In this document: piece after piece, positions 44,215 through 53,146 of the stretch
Position numbering within the stretch: position 1 is the first letter of the stretch
How the letters are laid out: each line of letters begins with the position of its first letter
DNA from: Cryobacterium adonitolivorans
GTDB lineage: Bacteria > Actinomycetota > Actinomycetes > Actinomycetales > Microbacteriaceae
Direction: 5' to 3'
NCBI RefSeq assembly: GCF_004402695.1
Contig: NZ_SOFL01000036.1
Span: forward strand, 62,001 to 126,000
Length of the DNA stretch: 64,000 bases
Notes under the pieces: model-generated
Told to the model about the DNA's origin: nothing
Database searches by the model: none
The model's input: the letters and a program-made list of their open reading frames with translations, nothing else
Translations under genes and position numbers: made by a program

Positions 44215-44720
44215 GAACTGCTCTCTGTCGGAATTGGTTGATGGTTCGGTTGGTGGACTCACGCTGGTACTTGCGTGAGGCCTCGCCGGGTCCGCGCCCT
44301 GATCGCACGGCGCACCGGAGCGCCGCGAGGATCAGTGCGACGATGGTGATGACGTAGGGCGTGAGCAGCGCGAGTGATGAGTTGACGCCCCCCAAGTGCC
44401 AGGCGGTCGGCTAGTCCGTCCGCAGCTCCGAAAATGAGGCAGACGACAAGCGTGGGCAGCGGGCGCCCGGCGGCGAAGATGACCGCCGCCACGACGATGA
44501 AGCCGCGGCCCGAGGTCATTCCGGCGGTGAAGGAGCCGACGCCATTGCGAGTTGCGCGCCGGCGAGGCCGCACAGCGCACCCGACGCGATGATCGAGATG
44601 AATTTGACCTGGAAGACGCGAATGCCTGCAGCAGAGGTGACCGCGACGAGTCCGGACTTGGCGGCCGCGGCGACGATCCTGTCGTCAACCGTGGCGGTGG
44701 ATATAGTCCGATCTCCTTCG
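44215..44720 (-). pseudogene. Decayed nucleoside/sugar ABC permease (YufQ-type)
   Basis: Three frames in series give AGIRVFQVKFISIIASGALC, then GMTSGRGFIVVAAVIFAAGR and ADGLADRLALGG, and finally SLALLTPYVITIVALILAAL. This is the C-terminal third of the simple-sugar/nucleoside (BMP-associated) ABC permease family, with two frameshifts and no N-terminus. It is directly upstream of the broken ribokinase on the same strand, so an ancestral nucleoside-scavenging operon has been lost. Confidence 0.75.
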
Positions 44721-44853
44721 GTGCAGCAGTCCGCGCATCGAACATCCAAGCAAACATTATCCAGGTAAATGGTCAACCGTACTGTTGCTTCGCACAAATG
44801 ACGTGTTAGAGTTTGTCTCTGATCATCTCAGTTCGACTCAAGGGAGAGCGAAG

Positions 44854-46296
44854 TTGTCAACGATTCCCAGTATGAAATCCGCCCCGAATGCCACACTCAG
44901 TTCCGGGCTCAGTAATGGCTCGATCGGCCTCGGTGGAGCGCTTATGCAGTCGATCGCCCAAATCTCCCCCACCCTGGGCATCTTCTATACGATCGCCTTC
45001 ACGACCGGGCAGGCGGGCATATCGGCACCGTTGACATACCTGGCCGCTTTCTTGGTCTGTTTGGTAATAGCGGTGCCAATGCTGGGACTCGCTCGCCACC
45101 TTCCGTCCGCCGGAGGCTTTTACACATACGTGTCTGCTGGCATCGGGCCCAGGTCAGGATTCATTACGGGATGGCTGTACGCCCTCATGGTGACGATCGT
45201 GCCCGCGGCGCTTGCCGCATTCACCGGAGCCGTCCTGCAGGACGAGTTGACCGGCAAGTACGATTTCGCGGTTCCGTGGTGGGTGTACTCAACAATCATC
45301 CTGGCAATCTGCTTCGCCTGTGCTTACCGGGGCATCGTTATCTCAATCAAGTTCCTCATTGTCATGACCATTTTTGAGATGGTCGTCGGACTTGGTCTTG
45401 CCGTTTCGGGGATCCTGAACCCTGGATCTGGTGGGGTGAACCTGGACGGATTCAACCCGGTGAATATCTCCGACGGATCCGGCTTCTTCCTCGCCATCGT
45501 GCTGTCAATCTTCGCTTTTACGGGCTTCGAGAGCGCGGCAGCTGTCGGAGAAGAGTCTCGGAACCCGAAACGCATAATTCCTCAGGCGATTTTTGGCTCA
45601 CTCGTCCTGATCGGGATCTTCTACGTCGTCACTGCCTGGGGATTGCAGATCGGTTGGGGCACCAACGACCTGGAGGCTATGGCCTCGTCACCGACGGCCC
45701 CGGCGTTCGTCCTCGCGGACAGGCTCTGGAGCGGCGCCTCGATTATCGTACTCGTCGCGCTGGTCAACTCGGGCTTGGGCGTGTGCATAGCTTGCACGAC
45801 GAGTGCCACCAGGACCATCTACGGCATTGCCCGCACCGGCGCACTGCCAGCTGCGTTCGCACGAGTTCAGAAGACGCATAAGACGCCGATCACCGCCGTC
45901 GTTGCGCAATCCCTCATTGCCCTGGCCATCTGTCTGGGGGCTGGCCTGCCGCTCGGTCCGTACAACCTTTTCAACGTATTGGGGACCACCGGCACCTTCG
46001 TCTACATCCCGATCTTCGTCATGATGAACATCGCTGCCTTCCGCTACTTCCGGCACAAGCATCCAGAGGAATTCAATGTCTGGGCCTATGTCGTTGCTCC
46101 GATCGTGTCGACGAGCGCTCTGGTCCTGATCGCTTACAACAGCCTCGTGCCGTTGCCTGCCTTCCCGGTCGTTCTCGCACCGTTCATCGCTACTACCTAT
46201 GTCCTGATAGGCGTCGTGATTCTCTTCGGAAGGAATCTTCGGCCAGGAAATCGAGCGTGGATGAACCGAGCTGGCGAACTCCCTGATGTTGACTAG
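44854..46296 (+). CDS. APC-family amino acid/amine permease
   Basis: A 480-residue transporter with 12 hydrophobic segments. ISPTLGIFYTIAFTTGQAG is the broken first helix with its substrate-binding turn, LPSAGGFYTYVSAGIGPRSG the second, and FTGFESAAAVGEESRNPKR the conserved loop after helix six. AGGGAG lies seven bases upstream of the TTG at 44854, which I take as the start; the first ATG is at 44872. It leads a unit containing DeoR, GMC oxidoreductase, double-SIS protein, ROK kinase and phosphatase, so the solute may be an aminated sugar or amino-acid-sugar conjugate (inference). Confidence 0.9.
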   Translation: MSTIPSMKSAPNATLSSGLSNGSIGLGGALMQSIAQISPTLGIFYTIAFTTGQAGISAPLTYLAAFLVCLVIAVPMLGLARHLPSAGGFYTYVSAGIGPRSGFITGWLYALMVTIVPAALAAFTGAVLQDELTGKYDFAVPWWVYSTIILAICFACAYRGIVISIKFLIVMTIFEMVVGLGLAVSGILNPGSGGVNLDGFNPVNISDGSGFFLAIVLSIFAFTGFESAAAVGEESRNPKRIIPQAIFGSLVLIGIFYVVTAWGLQIGWGTNDLEAMASSPTAPAFVLADRLWSGASIIVLVALVNSGLGVCIACTTSATRTIYGIARTGALPAAFARVQKTHKTPITAVVAQSLIALAICLGAGLPLGPYNLFNVLGTTGTFVYIPIFVMMNIAAFRYFRHKHPEEFNVWAYVVAPIVSTSALVLIAYNSLVPLPAFPVVLAPFIATTYVLIGVVILFGRNLRPGNRAWMNRAGELPDVD

Positions 46297-46298
46297 TC

Positions 46299-46315
46299 CC
46301 GTACCGCGGGTACGG
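46299..46315. promoter_or_regulatory. Short inverted repeat between permease and DeoR genes
   Basis: A perfect 7-bp inverted repeat, CCGTACC - GCG - GGTACGG, two bases after the permease stop. It can form a small hairpin (attenuation or mRNA end) or be an operator; there is no U-tract. Confidence 0.45.
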
Positions 46316-46349
46316 CGCCATTCATGCCACCACAAAGAAATGACCGTTA

Positions 46350-47108
46350 ATGAACGCAGAAGTCCGGCAACAAGAAATCCTCACCCAATTGGCCCGCCGC
46401 GGCGAGCTCAGCATCACTGACCTCAGCACCCGATTCGGTGTCTCCGAAATGACCGTGCGCCGGGACGTCAATCAACTCGCAGCTGCAGGGCTCGCGGTCC
46501 GAACCCATGGGCGGGTAGCACCCGCGGCAAGCAGCAGCTTTGAACCACCGTTCAGCCTGCGGACTCGCACGAACGTCGAGGCTAAACGCAAGATCGCAGT
46601 CCTCGCGGCACAGCAGATCATCGATGGGCAAACGATCATCCTCGACGGCGGCAGTACCGGTGTAGCGATAGCCGAGGAACTCATCGGTCGAAATATCACC
46701 GTCTGCGCCCTCAACGTCCGGATCGCGGAAGTCCTGGGCGCCGACCGGGCGACCACGGTCATGATCCCCGCCGGCACCATCCGTACCGGCGAGCTGAGCG
46801 TGATCGGATCCGATGCTGAGGCCTCACTGCGAAGGTTCCGGTTCGACACCTACATCATGACCGCATCCGCAGCCTCGATGGGCAGCGGCTTCACTGAATG
46901 GAATGTGGAAGATGCAGCGGTCAAACGCGCCGCGCTGAGTGCATCCCGGCGAACCCTCGTCGCATTCGACGCCGCCAAGTTCGGCCACGAAGCATTCGCG
47001 AGAATCTGCGAACTTGACGACGTCGACGCCCTCATCACTGACGACACCCTCTCCGCCGAACACCGACAAGAGCTCACGGTCGGTGGCACAGAACTCCTTA
47101 TCGCTTAA
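46350..47108 (+). CDS. DeoR-family regulator
   Basis: A 252-residue DeoR/GlpR regulator: HTH LSTRFGVSEMTVRRDVNQLA at residues 25-45 and a sugar-phosphate-binding domain with ILDGGSTGVAIAEEL and VAFDAAKFGHEAFARI. It lies inside the operon-like unit and probably senses a phosphorylated intermediate made by the ROK kinase encoded downstream. No strong ribosome site is visible. Confidence 0.9.
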   Translation: MNAEVRQQEILTQLARRGELSITDLSTRFGVSEMTVRRDVNQLAAAGLAVRTHGRVAPAASSSFEPPFSLRTRTNVEAKRKIAVLAAQQIIDGQTIILDGGSTGVAIAEELIGRNITVCALNVRIAEVLGADRATTVMIPAGTIRTGELSVIGSDAEASLRRFRFDTYIMTASAASMGSGFTEWNVEDAAVKRAALSASRRTLVAFDAAKFGHEAFARICELDDVDALITDDTLSAEHRQELTVGGTELLIA

Positions 47109-47130
47109 CCCCAATGGAACCAGGAGAACG

Positions 47131-48672
47131 ATGAATTACCCAGGCAACCAACTCCCCGATTCCGTCGAGACCATTGTCATCGGCGGCGGAACAGGGGGCG
47201 CCGCTTTCGCTGGAACCCTCGCTGCGCACAGCGCAGAGACCATACTCCTCGTCGAATCGGGACCGGACTATGGGCCGCAGTCAGAACTGCGATGGCCAAA
47301 CGACATGCTCGATGCCCGATCCATACCTCTCTCCCACGACTACGGCCTCCACACCTCGGCCACAAACGGCATCGGCACCCTGGATCTGCCCCGCGCCCGC
47401 ATCTTGGGCGGCTGCTCAGCTCACAACGGGTGTACCGCGTCGGTTGGTGCCCGACATGACTACGACGAATGGGCGGCCGAAGGAAACCCGGGATGGACCG
47501 CAGCCGAGATCGAGCCCATCCTCGACTGGGTCCGTGACAAATTCCGGGTGCGCCGATACAAGATGGACGAGCTCACCCCACCGCAGCAGGCATTCGTGCA
47601 TGCGGGAATTGCCTCCGGGCTGCCTTTTGCCGATGACCTAGACACCATCGAAGCAGCTGAAGGGATCGGCCCCATGCCGGTCAACGTGCAGGACGGCATC
47701 CGCTACAACAGCGCGTTCGCATTCCTCGACGAAATCCGGGACCGACCCAACTTCACCGTCCTCGCCGACTCGACAGTCACGCGAATTCGGATCGACGACG
47801 GCGTCGCAACCGGGGTATACGTCGACCATCCCGACGGACCAGCCTTCATCGCCGCAAGCCGGATCGTACTCGCTGCCGGGGCCTACCACTCACCTGCACT
47901 GCTTCTCTCATCCGGCATTGGACCGAAGGACGAACTTGGCGATCTTGGCATTGAGGTTCAGCTCGACCTCCCGGGTGTCGGGAAGCACCTCCTCGACCAC
48001 GCCTGCGTTCAGCTCGATTTCACCGGCCAACCCGGACTCGTCGATGAGCTCGCTGCACTGCCGTGGAACCCGGACGAACAAACCGTCGGTCGGGCGAAGT
48101 CGTCGCGGTGCGACGAGGGCCCCTACGACATCCACGTCTTCATGGTCGCGGGCGCCAACAGCGGACATCCAGGCCTGCCACCCATCACCCTCTACGGCGG
48201 TGCGATGCGCGCACGATCCGAGGGCACCGTGACCCTTGGTCCAGACCTCGATGTGAGCCGCCCCATCATCGATCACAGGTACGGAACCGACCCCGACGGA
48301 TACGACCGGCAAGTCCTGAGGGAGTCCCTCGACCTGCTCAACACGATGGTTTCGCAACCCGAGCTTGCCGCCATTCTCGGCGACCCCGTTCCCGGACCCG
48401 GCGGTGACCCGCTGGCAAACATTGTCAATTACTGCCACCCAGCCGGCAGTTGCAAGATGGGTCCCGCTACAGACCCAAACGCAGTGGTCGACCACACCGG
48501 ACGAGTGCACGGGATCGCCGGACTTTTCGTCGCCGACGCCTCGATAATGCCCGCGATCACCCGCGGGAACATCAATCTGCCTACAGCCATGATCGGAGCC
48601 CGCATCGCCGCCGGTCTCCTCGACCTCAGCCCCGCGATGATCGCCCCAACACGCTCCACCCCGAGCGCATGA
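47131..48672 (+). CDS. GMC-family FAD-dependent oxidoreductase
   Basis: A 513-residue flavoenzyme. The FAD motif TIVIGGGTGGAAFAG lies near residue 15, GMC signature one at ARILGGCSAHNG and two at GAYHSPALLLSSGIGP; the active-site His is in YCHPAGSCKMG and the partner Asn in GNINLPTAMIG. GMC enzymes oxidise alcohols or sugars, using oxygen or another acceptor. AGGAG precedes the ATG at 47131, 22 bases after deoR. No signal peptide, so it acts in the cytoplasm. It is an unusual partner for a SIS isomerase and sugar kinase. Confidence 0.92.
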   Translation: MNYPGNQLPDSVETIVIGGGTGGAAFAGTLAAHSAETILLVESGPDYGPQSELRWPNDMLDARSIPLSHDYGLHTSATNGIGTLDLPRARILGGCSAHNGCTASVGARHDYDEWAAEGNPGWTAAEIEPILDWVRDKFRVRRYKMDELTPPQQAFVHAGIASGLPFADDLDTIEAAEGIGPMPVNVQDGIRYNSAFAFLDEIRDRPNFTVLADSTVTRIRIDDGVATGVYVDHPDGPAFIAASRIVLAAGAYHSPALLLSSGIGPKDELGDLGIEVQLDLPGVGKHLLDHACVQLDFTGQPGLVDELAALPWNPDEQTVGRAKSSRCDEGPYDIHVFMVAGANSGHPGLPPITLYGGAMRARSEGTVTLGPDLDVSRPIIDHRYGTDPDGYDRQVLRESLDLLNTMVSQPELAAILGDPVPGPGGDPLANIVNYCHPAGSCKMGPATDPNAVVDHTGRVHGIAGLFVADASIMPAITRGNINLPTAMIGARIAAGLLDLSPAMIAPTRSTPSA

Positions 48673-49730
48673 CTCAGGACACTCCAACCATGACAACAGA
48701 CCTCACGCCCTTCGAAATCGATGTTCTGGAACAGCCGGACGCCCTCAGAGCCCTCGCGCATGCCGCCTCTGAAGTCGGGCTGGATGAACTTGCCCGGCGA
48801 CCGTGGGAGCGGGTGATCCTCACCGGCATGGGTAGCTCCCATTTCGCCGGAATTCCAACCTGGCAAATCCTGGCTCACGCCGGCACGGCTGCATGGGCGA
48901 TCGACGCGGGGCAACTTCTCGATACTCCCGGTTTGATCACGCCACGGTCGCTCGTGATCGCGACCTCGCAATCGGGTGCCAGCGGCGAGATTGTCGAACT
49001 CATTGACCGTCTGGGAGACGGGCGAATTCCGAAGGCCCACCTCGTCGGAATCACGTCCGACCCGGAGTCGCCGCTCGCAACGGCGGCCGACCTTTTCCTC
49101 CCCCTTCACAGCGGTAGCGAAGCGACGGTCAGCACAAAAAGCTACCTCAATTCGCTCGCCGTGCATCGCCAGATCATCGGCGCTTTCACCGGTGAGCACC
49201 GCGACATCATCCGAGAAGGCATCCTCGAGGTCGCAGACAGCGTTGAACGAACACTCGCGACAACTCAGGTCGCTACCCTCGCCGGGCAGGCGCTGAACTT
49301 CTCCCATTACCGATTGGCCACCGTCGGAAAGCGCGACCACGCAGCCACCGCTCTCTTCGCCGGTCTCATTACTAAGGAATCGTCAAAAGTCGCGATTGAG
49401 GGGCATATCGGCGGCCAGTTCCGGCACGGACCCTTCGAACTCGCCGGTCCCGGACTGACCGTATTCATCTACGGCGCGTATCGATCCGACACCGATCTGT
49501 CTATAGCCCACTTGGCGGACGATCTCGTCGCTACTGGGTCGTCGGTCGTACTCATCGGCGACCTGCGCGTCGAGGGCGCAACCACTCTGGGCGACCGCCA
49601 GACCTCTCCCCTGGGAGGGCTGGCAACCGGTGCGGTGATGGCGGAATTGTTCGCCATCGAGCTTGCGAAGGCCAACGGTGTCACACCGGGAGCATTTGCC
49701 TTCGGTAGCAAGATCACCACAGCGCTATGA
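48669..49730 (+). CDS. Double-SIS sugar-phosphate deglycase/isomerase-like protein (FrlB/GlmS/AgaS type)
   Basis: A 353-residue protein with two SIS domains: ILTGMGSSHFAGIPTWQI and VIATSQSGASGEIVELI in the first; the second near residue 190 with LATVGKRDHAATALFAGL. STKSYLNSL and IGGQFRHGPFELAGPG match the GlmS isomerase/FrlB layout. In those relatives the loop reads GE(F/L)(R/K)HGP and its Glu is catalytic; here it is Gln. The ATG at 48669 overlaps the previous stop; a second ATG at 48690 is possible. It probably acts on the product of the ROK kinase, releasing an amine or isomerising the sugar phosphate. Confidence 0.88.
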   Translation: MTQDTPTMTTDLTPFEIDVLEQPDALRALAHAASEVGLDELARRPWERVILTGMGSSHFAGIPTWQILAHAGTAAWAIDAGQLLDTPGLITPRSLVIATSQSGASGEIVELIDRLGDGRIPKAHLVGITSDPESPLATAADLFLPLHSGSEATVSTKSYLNSLAVHRQIIGAFTGEHRDIIREGILEVADSVERTLATTQVATLAGQALNFSHYRLATVGKRDHAATALFAGLITKESSKVAIEGHIGGQFRHGPFELAGPGLTVFIYGAYRSDTDLSIAHLADDLVATGSSVVLIGDLRVEGATTLGDRQTSPLGGLATGAVMAELFAIELAKANGVTPGAFAFGSKITTAL

Positions 49731-50659
49731 GTCCAGAGCCACCCCGCCCGCCAGGCGTTTTTGTCGGGGTTGATCTCGGCGGTACGGCCACGCGGTTCGT
49801 CGTGACGGACGCTCGCTTGCGGGTGCTGGACTCCTACACTGCCTCCACGCCCTCGAATGGATCGGAGAAGGACCTCACGGCCTTCTTCGTAAGCGGCATC
49901 AGCAAAGTGGCAGGGGCCCGCCCGCTCACGGCAATCGGCGTCGGTGCCAGTGGTCCGATCGATCGTGACGGTGTCATCCAGAACCCCGACACCCTTCCCG
50001 CGTTCACCGGCGCTGACATTCCCGGGATCCTGACCGATACCTTTCATCTCCCCAGCTTCATCGAGAACGACGCTGTTACTGCAGCTCTCGGAGAAGCCGT
50101 CTCCGGGGCCGGACGGGGATTCGACACCATCCTGATGGTGACCCTGGGGACAGGAATCGGCGTCAGCATGCTTCAAGGTGGTAAACCCGTCCGCGGCGCC
50201 GACGGGCAACATCCCGAAGCTGGCCACTTGAGCATTGGCGGCCCTGCAGCGCCCTGCTACTGCGGGAGAACGACCTGCTGGGAACAAGCAGCATCCCGGC
50301 AAGCTCTCCAAAGAGCCAGCACAGGCCAGTTACCGCACCCTTCGAACACCTCGGACGACATTCGCGCCGTTGCCGACCTGGCATCCACTGGCGACCGAGG
50401 CGCAATCGAACTTTTAGACAGCTACGGCCTTCGACTGGCCGACGGACTGGCCACCCTCCTGACTATCTACCGACCTGAAATCCTCGTGCTCGGCGGCAGC
50501 GGCGCAACCTACCTCCCGCACTACCGCAGATCGCTTACGGCATCCCTCGACAACCTGACCGATACGTTCCCTCGGCCGACAATCACCGGTGCCGACTTCG
50601 GCGAATACGGTGGGGCGATTGGTGCCGCCGCCTTGGCCCGAACAGGACACCAACTTTGA
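49727..50659 (+). CDS. ROK-family sugar kinase
   Basis: A 310-residue kinase without an HTH: VGVDLGGTATRFVVTDA is the phosphate-1 loop, ASGPIDRDGVI and FIENDAVTAALGEA the sugar site with catalytic Asp, and GTGIGVSMLQGG the phosphate-2 loop. The zinc motif is CYCGRTTCWEQ, a slight change from CxCGxxGCxE. It overlaps the SIS gene by ATGA, so the two activities are coupled: phosphorylation then deglycation or isomerisation. Substrates of the family include glucose, GlcNAc, ManNAc and allose. Confidence 0.92.
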   Translation: MSPEPPRPPGVFVGVDLGGTATRFVVTDARLRVLDSYTASTPSNGSEKDLTAFFVSGISKVAGARPLTAIGVGASGPIDRDGVIQNPDTLPAFTGADIPGILTDTFHLPSFIENDAVTAALGEAVSGAGRGFDTILMVTLGTGIGVSMLQGGKPVRGADGQHPEAGHLSIGGPAAPCYCGRTTCWEQAASRQALQRASTGQLPHPSNTSDDIRAVADLASTGDRGAIELLDSYGLRLADGLATLLTIYRPEILVLGGSGATYLPHYRRSLTASLDNLTDTFPRPTITGADFGEYGGAIGAAALARTGHQL

Positions 50660-50813
50660 GGTTCATCCGCGGTGATAGCTTGTTGAATGGGCACCCCGGA
50701 CCATGAACCAGAATCCACGCCAAACTAACCCCTGCAGTGAACAGGAAACATCGGAATGACATACTCCACCCCTGAATTAACTTGCGTCTTAAGCGAAATC
50801 GTGGTTTTGGGCT

Positions 50814-51506
50814 GTGACCAGCATGCAGCCTGAGCTGGCGGCGGTGCTCTGGGACATGGATGGGACAATAATCCATTCCGAGCCCGTTTGGGGAGAAGCT
50901 CAGCATCGACTCGCTTCGCAACACGATTGTCGATGGACCGACGCGGACGCGACGGCACTGATCGGCTCCACGATGGAGCAGACGGTGCTGGCGCTGCACA
51001 CCGCCGGGATAGGCCTAGACGGTACCGCAATTGCGGAATCACTCGAGACCGCTGTCGTCGACTCGCTTCACGAGCGGATCGTGTGGCGGCCCGGGGCTGT
51101 AGAACTTATCCGAAGCCTTCGACTGGCAGGGATTCCTCAGGCAATCGTAACTACCTCCTCGCAGCGCCTGGTTGACGTCGTTGTTCGGGCCCTCGAAGCC
51201 GAGGTTGCGTTCTCCGCTGTGGTTAGCGGGGACGACGTGTTAGAAGGAAAACCGCATCCTGAACCCTATTTCCAGGCGGCCAATCGCCTTGGCGTCAATA
51301 TCGCGCATTGTGTAGCCATTGAAGACTCCGCCACTGGCCTGAAAGCGGCGATTGCCTCCGGTGCGGTCGCATTAGGGGTACCCTGCGATGCTCCTCTCCA
51401 GGAGGGAGCACACCACACCCAATGGGACACCTTGGCTGGAAGAAATGTAAGGGATATCGAGCAACTGTTCAACGATCGCGTCCGCAGGTCTCACGACCAC
51501 GGATAG
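50814..51506 (+). CDS. HAD-superfamily phosphatase/phosphoglucomutase-like
   Basis: A 230-residue haloacid dehalogenase protein with motif I DMDGTIIHSE, motif II TTSSQRL, motif III GKPHPEPYF and motif IV IEDSATGLKAA; the cap between residues 20 and 95 is the C1 helical type of beta-phosphoglucomutase and sugar phosphatases. The GTG at 50814 and ATG at 50823 are both possible starts; neither has a good site. The 154-base gap after the ROK gene leaves membership of that operon open. Confidence 0.88.
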   Translation: MTSMQPELAAVLWDMDGTIIHSEPVWGEAQHRLASQHDCRWTDADATALIGSTMEQTVLALHTAGIGLDGTAIAESLETAVVDSLHERIVWRPGAVELIRSLRLAGIPQAIVTTSSQRLVDVVVRALEAEVAFSAVVSGDDVLEGKPHPEPYFQAANRLGVNIAHCVAIEDSATGLKAAIASGAVALGVPCDAPLQEGAHHTQWDTLAGRNVRDIEQLFNDRVRRSHDHG

Positions 51507-51858
51507 GTTCTCCCAGTTCTGGAAGGCGATTCTGTCTCGGTCTTCTTGGCCAATCTCTACTTCGGCAAGGGAGCCACGTGCGGCGAAGTCGTGTGCACTA
51601 TTGAAGGGGCAGTCGGTGGCGTGCAATCCGGTCGCGAACGTCGCGCGCATACGGTCCATGCTCTGGTTGTCGGGCATGACCGTGGTGCTATGGATCATCT
51701 CTTTATGCGCATTCTGTCTGTGCAGTGGGGAAAGAATCTCGCGAAATGCCTAGCTGCATCGGATGACTGGCGGGCGCTGACCTCACCGCGCTGTCGGTCG
51801 GCGGAGTAGGACATTCGGCGCAATCTGCAAATTTGTGACTTGGGACCGACTGATTCGC
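51507..51858. other. Intergenic region with an unassigned minus-strand frame
   Basis: Between convergent genes. A minus-strand frame (51372-51698) reads MIHSTTVMPDNQSMDRMRAT and SLAEVEIGQEDRDRIAFQNW; it looks protein-like but has no known family, and half of it overlaps the HAD gene. I do not call it a gene. Confidence 0.35.
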
Positions 51859-53091
51859 TTAGTCGAGAGGAACAGTACGCGCTACCCGGCCCGTCAGTAC
51901 GGAGGCAAATATCACGACCAGCACGGCGGCGGCGGGCACGACGAGCAGGCCGAATCGCAGGGAAGATACGTCAGCTACTGCCCCGACGACGAGAGGCGAC
52001 AACAGGAAACCCACTCGCAGCAACCAGCTGACGATAGTGAGTCCCGTGCCGGGCTTGAACCCCTGCAGTTCGTCCGCAGCGTGCATAGCTGCCGGGATGA
52101 GGGTGGCGACGCCGAGACCGGCAAGTCCGAACCCGACTATCGTCCCCGGGACGGACGGGAACGCCAGCGCAACGCCCATTCCAACGAAGACGACCACGCC
52201 ACCCGTGCGCGCAACCATACGCTGGCCGAATCGGTCGACAAGTCCGTCGCCGAAGATGCGTCCGAGAAACTGCATTGCCTGGAACGCGATGAACCCGATA
52301 CCGGCGATGAACGCGGACGATTGCAGGGAATCCGAGATGTAGATGGCCGACCACGAGCTTCCCGCGTCTTCGACGACGGCACCCGATGCGGCGATCACCA
52401 CGAGGCCGACTAACGCTCCAAACTGGACGAACAGGCGCGGCCGCCACCTTAGGTTCTGCGCCGTGATGCCGGAATCCACGGCAGGTTCACGGTCGTCCGG
52501 CTCTACGCCAGGCAAAAGGAGCGGTTTGGCGACAACCGCGATGACTCCGAACAGTACCGCCGATCCGGCGAGCTGCATCGCCACGGGTATCTCCAGCTGA
52601 GCGGCAAGCGCGCCAATAATCCCGCCCAAGACGGCCCCAACACTCCACAGCGCGTGAAACGAGTTCAGAATGGACCGCTTGTAGAGCCTCTGTACCCGCA
52701 ATCCGTGCGAATTTTGGGCAACATCCGTGATCGAATCCATCGCCCCCGCAACGAAAAGCGCGCCCGCCAAAACGAACCACACGGGCGCCGCCCCGGCGAC
52801 CAGGATCCCTGCGGCAGACATGACCGTTCCACCTATCGCTACCCTCGACGAGCCGTACCGTCGCACCAGCGCCCCGGCCGTCAGTCCCGCCAGCAGCGCT
52901 CCCAGAGCAAACGCGGCCACAGCGACTCCGAAAGCGATGTTCGAAAGGCCAAGTCCCGCCTTTATTTCGGGATATCTCGGGAGGAGGTTCGCGAAGATCG
53001 CGCCGTTCGTGAGGAAGAGCATCGCCACACCGGCACGTGCGCGGACGGCCTCCCGAGGTGGTCGCAAGGTTGCAGTTATTCTGGAAGTCAT
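51859..53091 (-). CDS. MFS transporter (YbjJ/FucP-like)
   Basis: A 410-residue protein with 12 hydrophobic segments. AMLFLTNGAIFANLLPRYPE starts helix one, and LVRRYGSSRVAIGG is the motif A loop after helix two; VEDAGSSWSAIYI and FGDGLVDRFGQRMVARTG are typical of the YbjJ-type subgroup of sugar or unknown-substrate MFS proteins. It stands alone and is divergent from a gene-poor region. Two short palindromes lie just upstream of its ATG. Confidence 0.88.
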   Translation of the reverse strand: MTSRITATLRPPREAVRARAGVAMLFLTNGAIFANLLPRYPEIKAGLGLSNIAFGVAVAAFALGALLAGLTAGALVRRYGSSRVAIGGTVMSAAGILVAGAAPVWFVLAGALFVAGAMDSITDVAQNSHGLRVQRLYKRSILNSFHALWSVGAVLGGIIGALAAQLEIPVAMQLAGSAVLFGVIAVVAKPLLLPGVEPDDREPAVDSGITAQNLRWRPRLFVQFGALVGLVVIAASGAVVEDAGSSWSAIYISDSLQSSAFIAGIGFIAFQAMQFLGRIFGDGLVDRFGQRMVARTGGVVVFVGMGVALAFPSVPGTIVGFGLAGLGVATLIPAAMHAADELQGFKPGTGLTIVSWLLRVGFLLSPLVVGAVADVSSLRFGLLVVPAAAVLVVIFASVLTGRVARTVPLD

Positions 53092-53096
53092 AAGGC

Positions 53097-53146
53097 AGAA
53101 CGTTCTTTCAGATTTTTTCGATATAACGGGTCCCGTGAGCGTTCAC
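53097..53146. promoter_or_regulatory. Palindromes upstream of the MFS gene
   Basis: AGAACGTTCT (53097-53106, perfect) and GTGAGCGTTCAC (53135-53146, arms GTGA/TCAC) lie 6 and 44 bases upstream of the MFS start. They resemble a pair of regulator half-sites; no regulator gene is adjacent. Confidence 0.35.
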
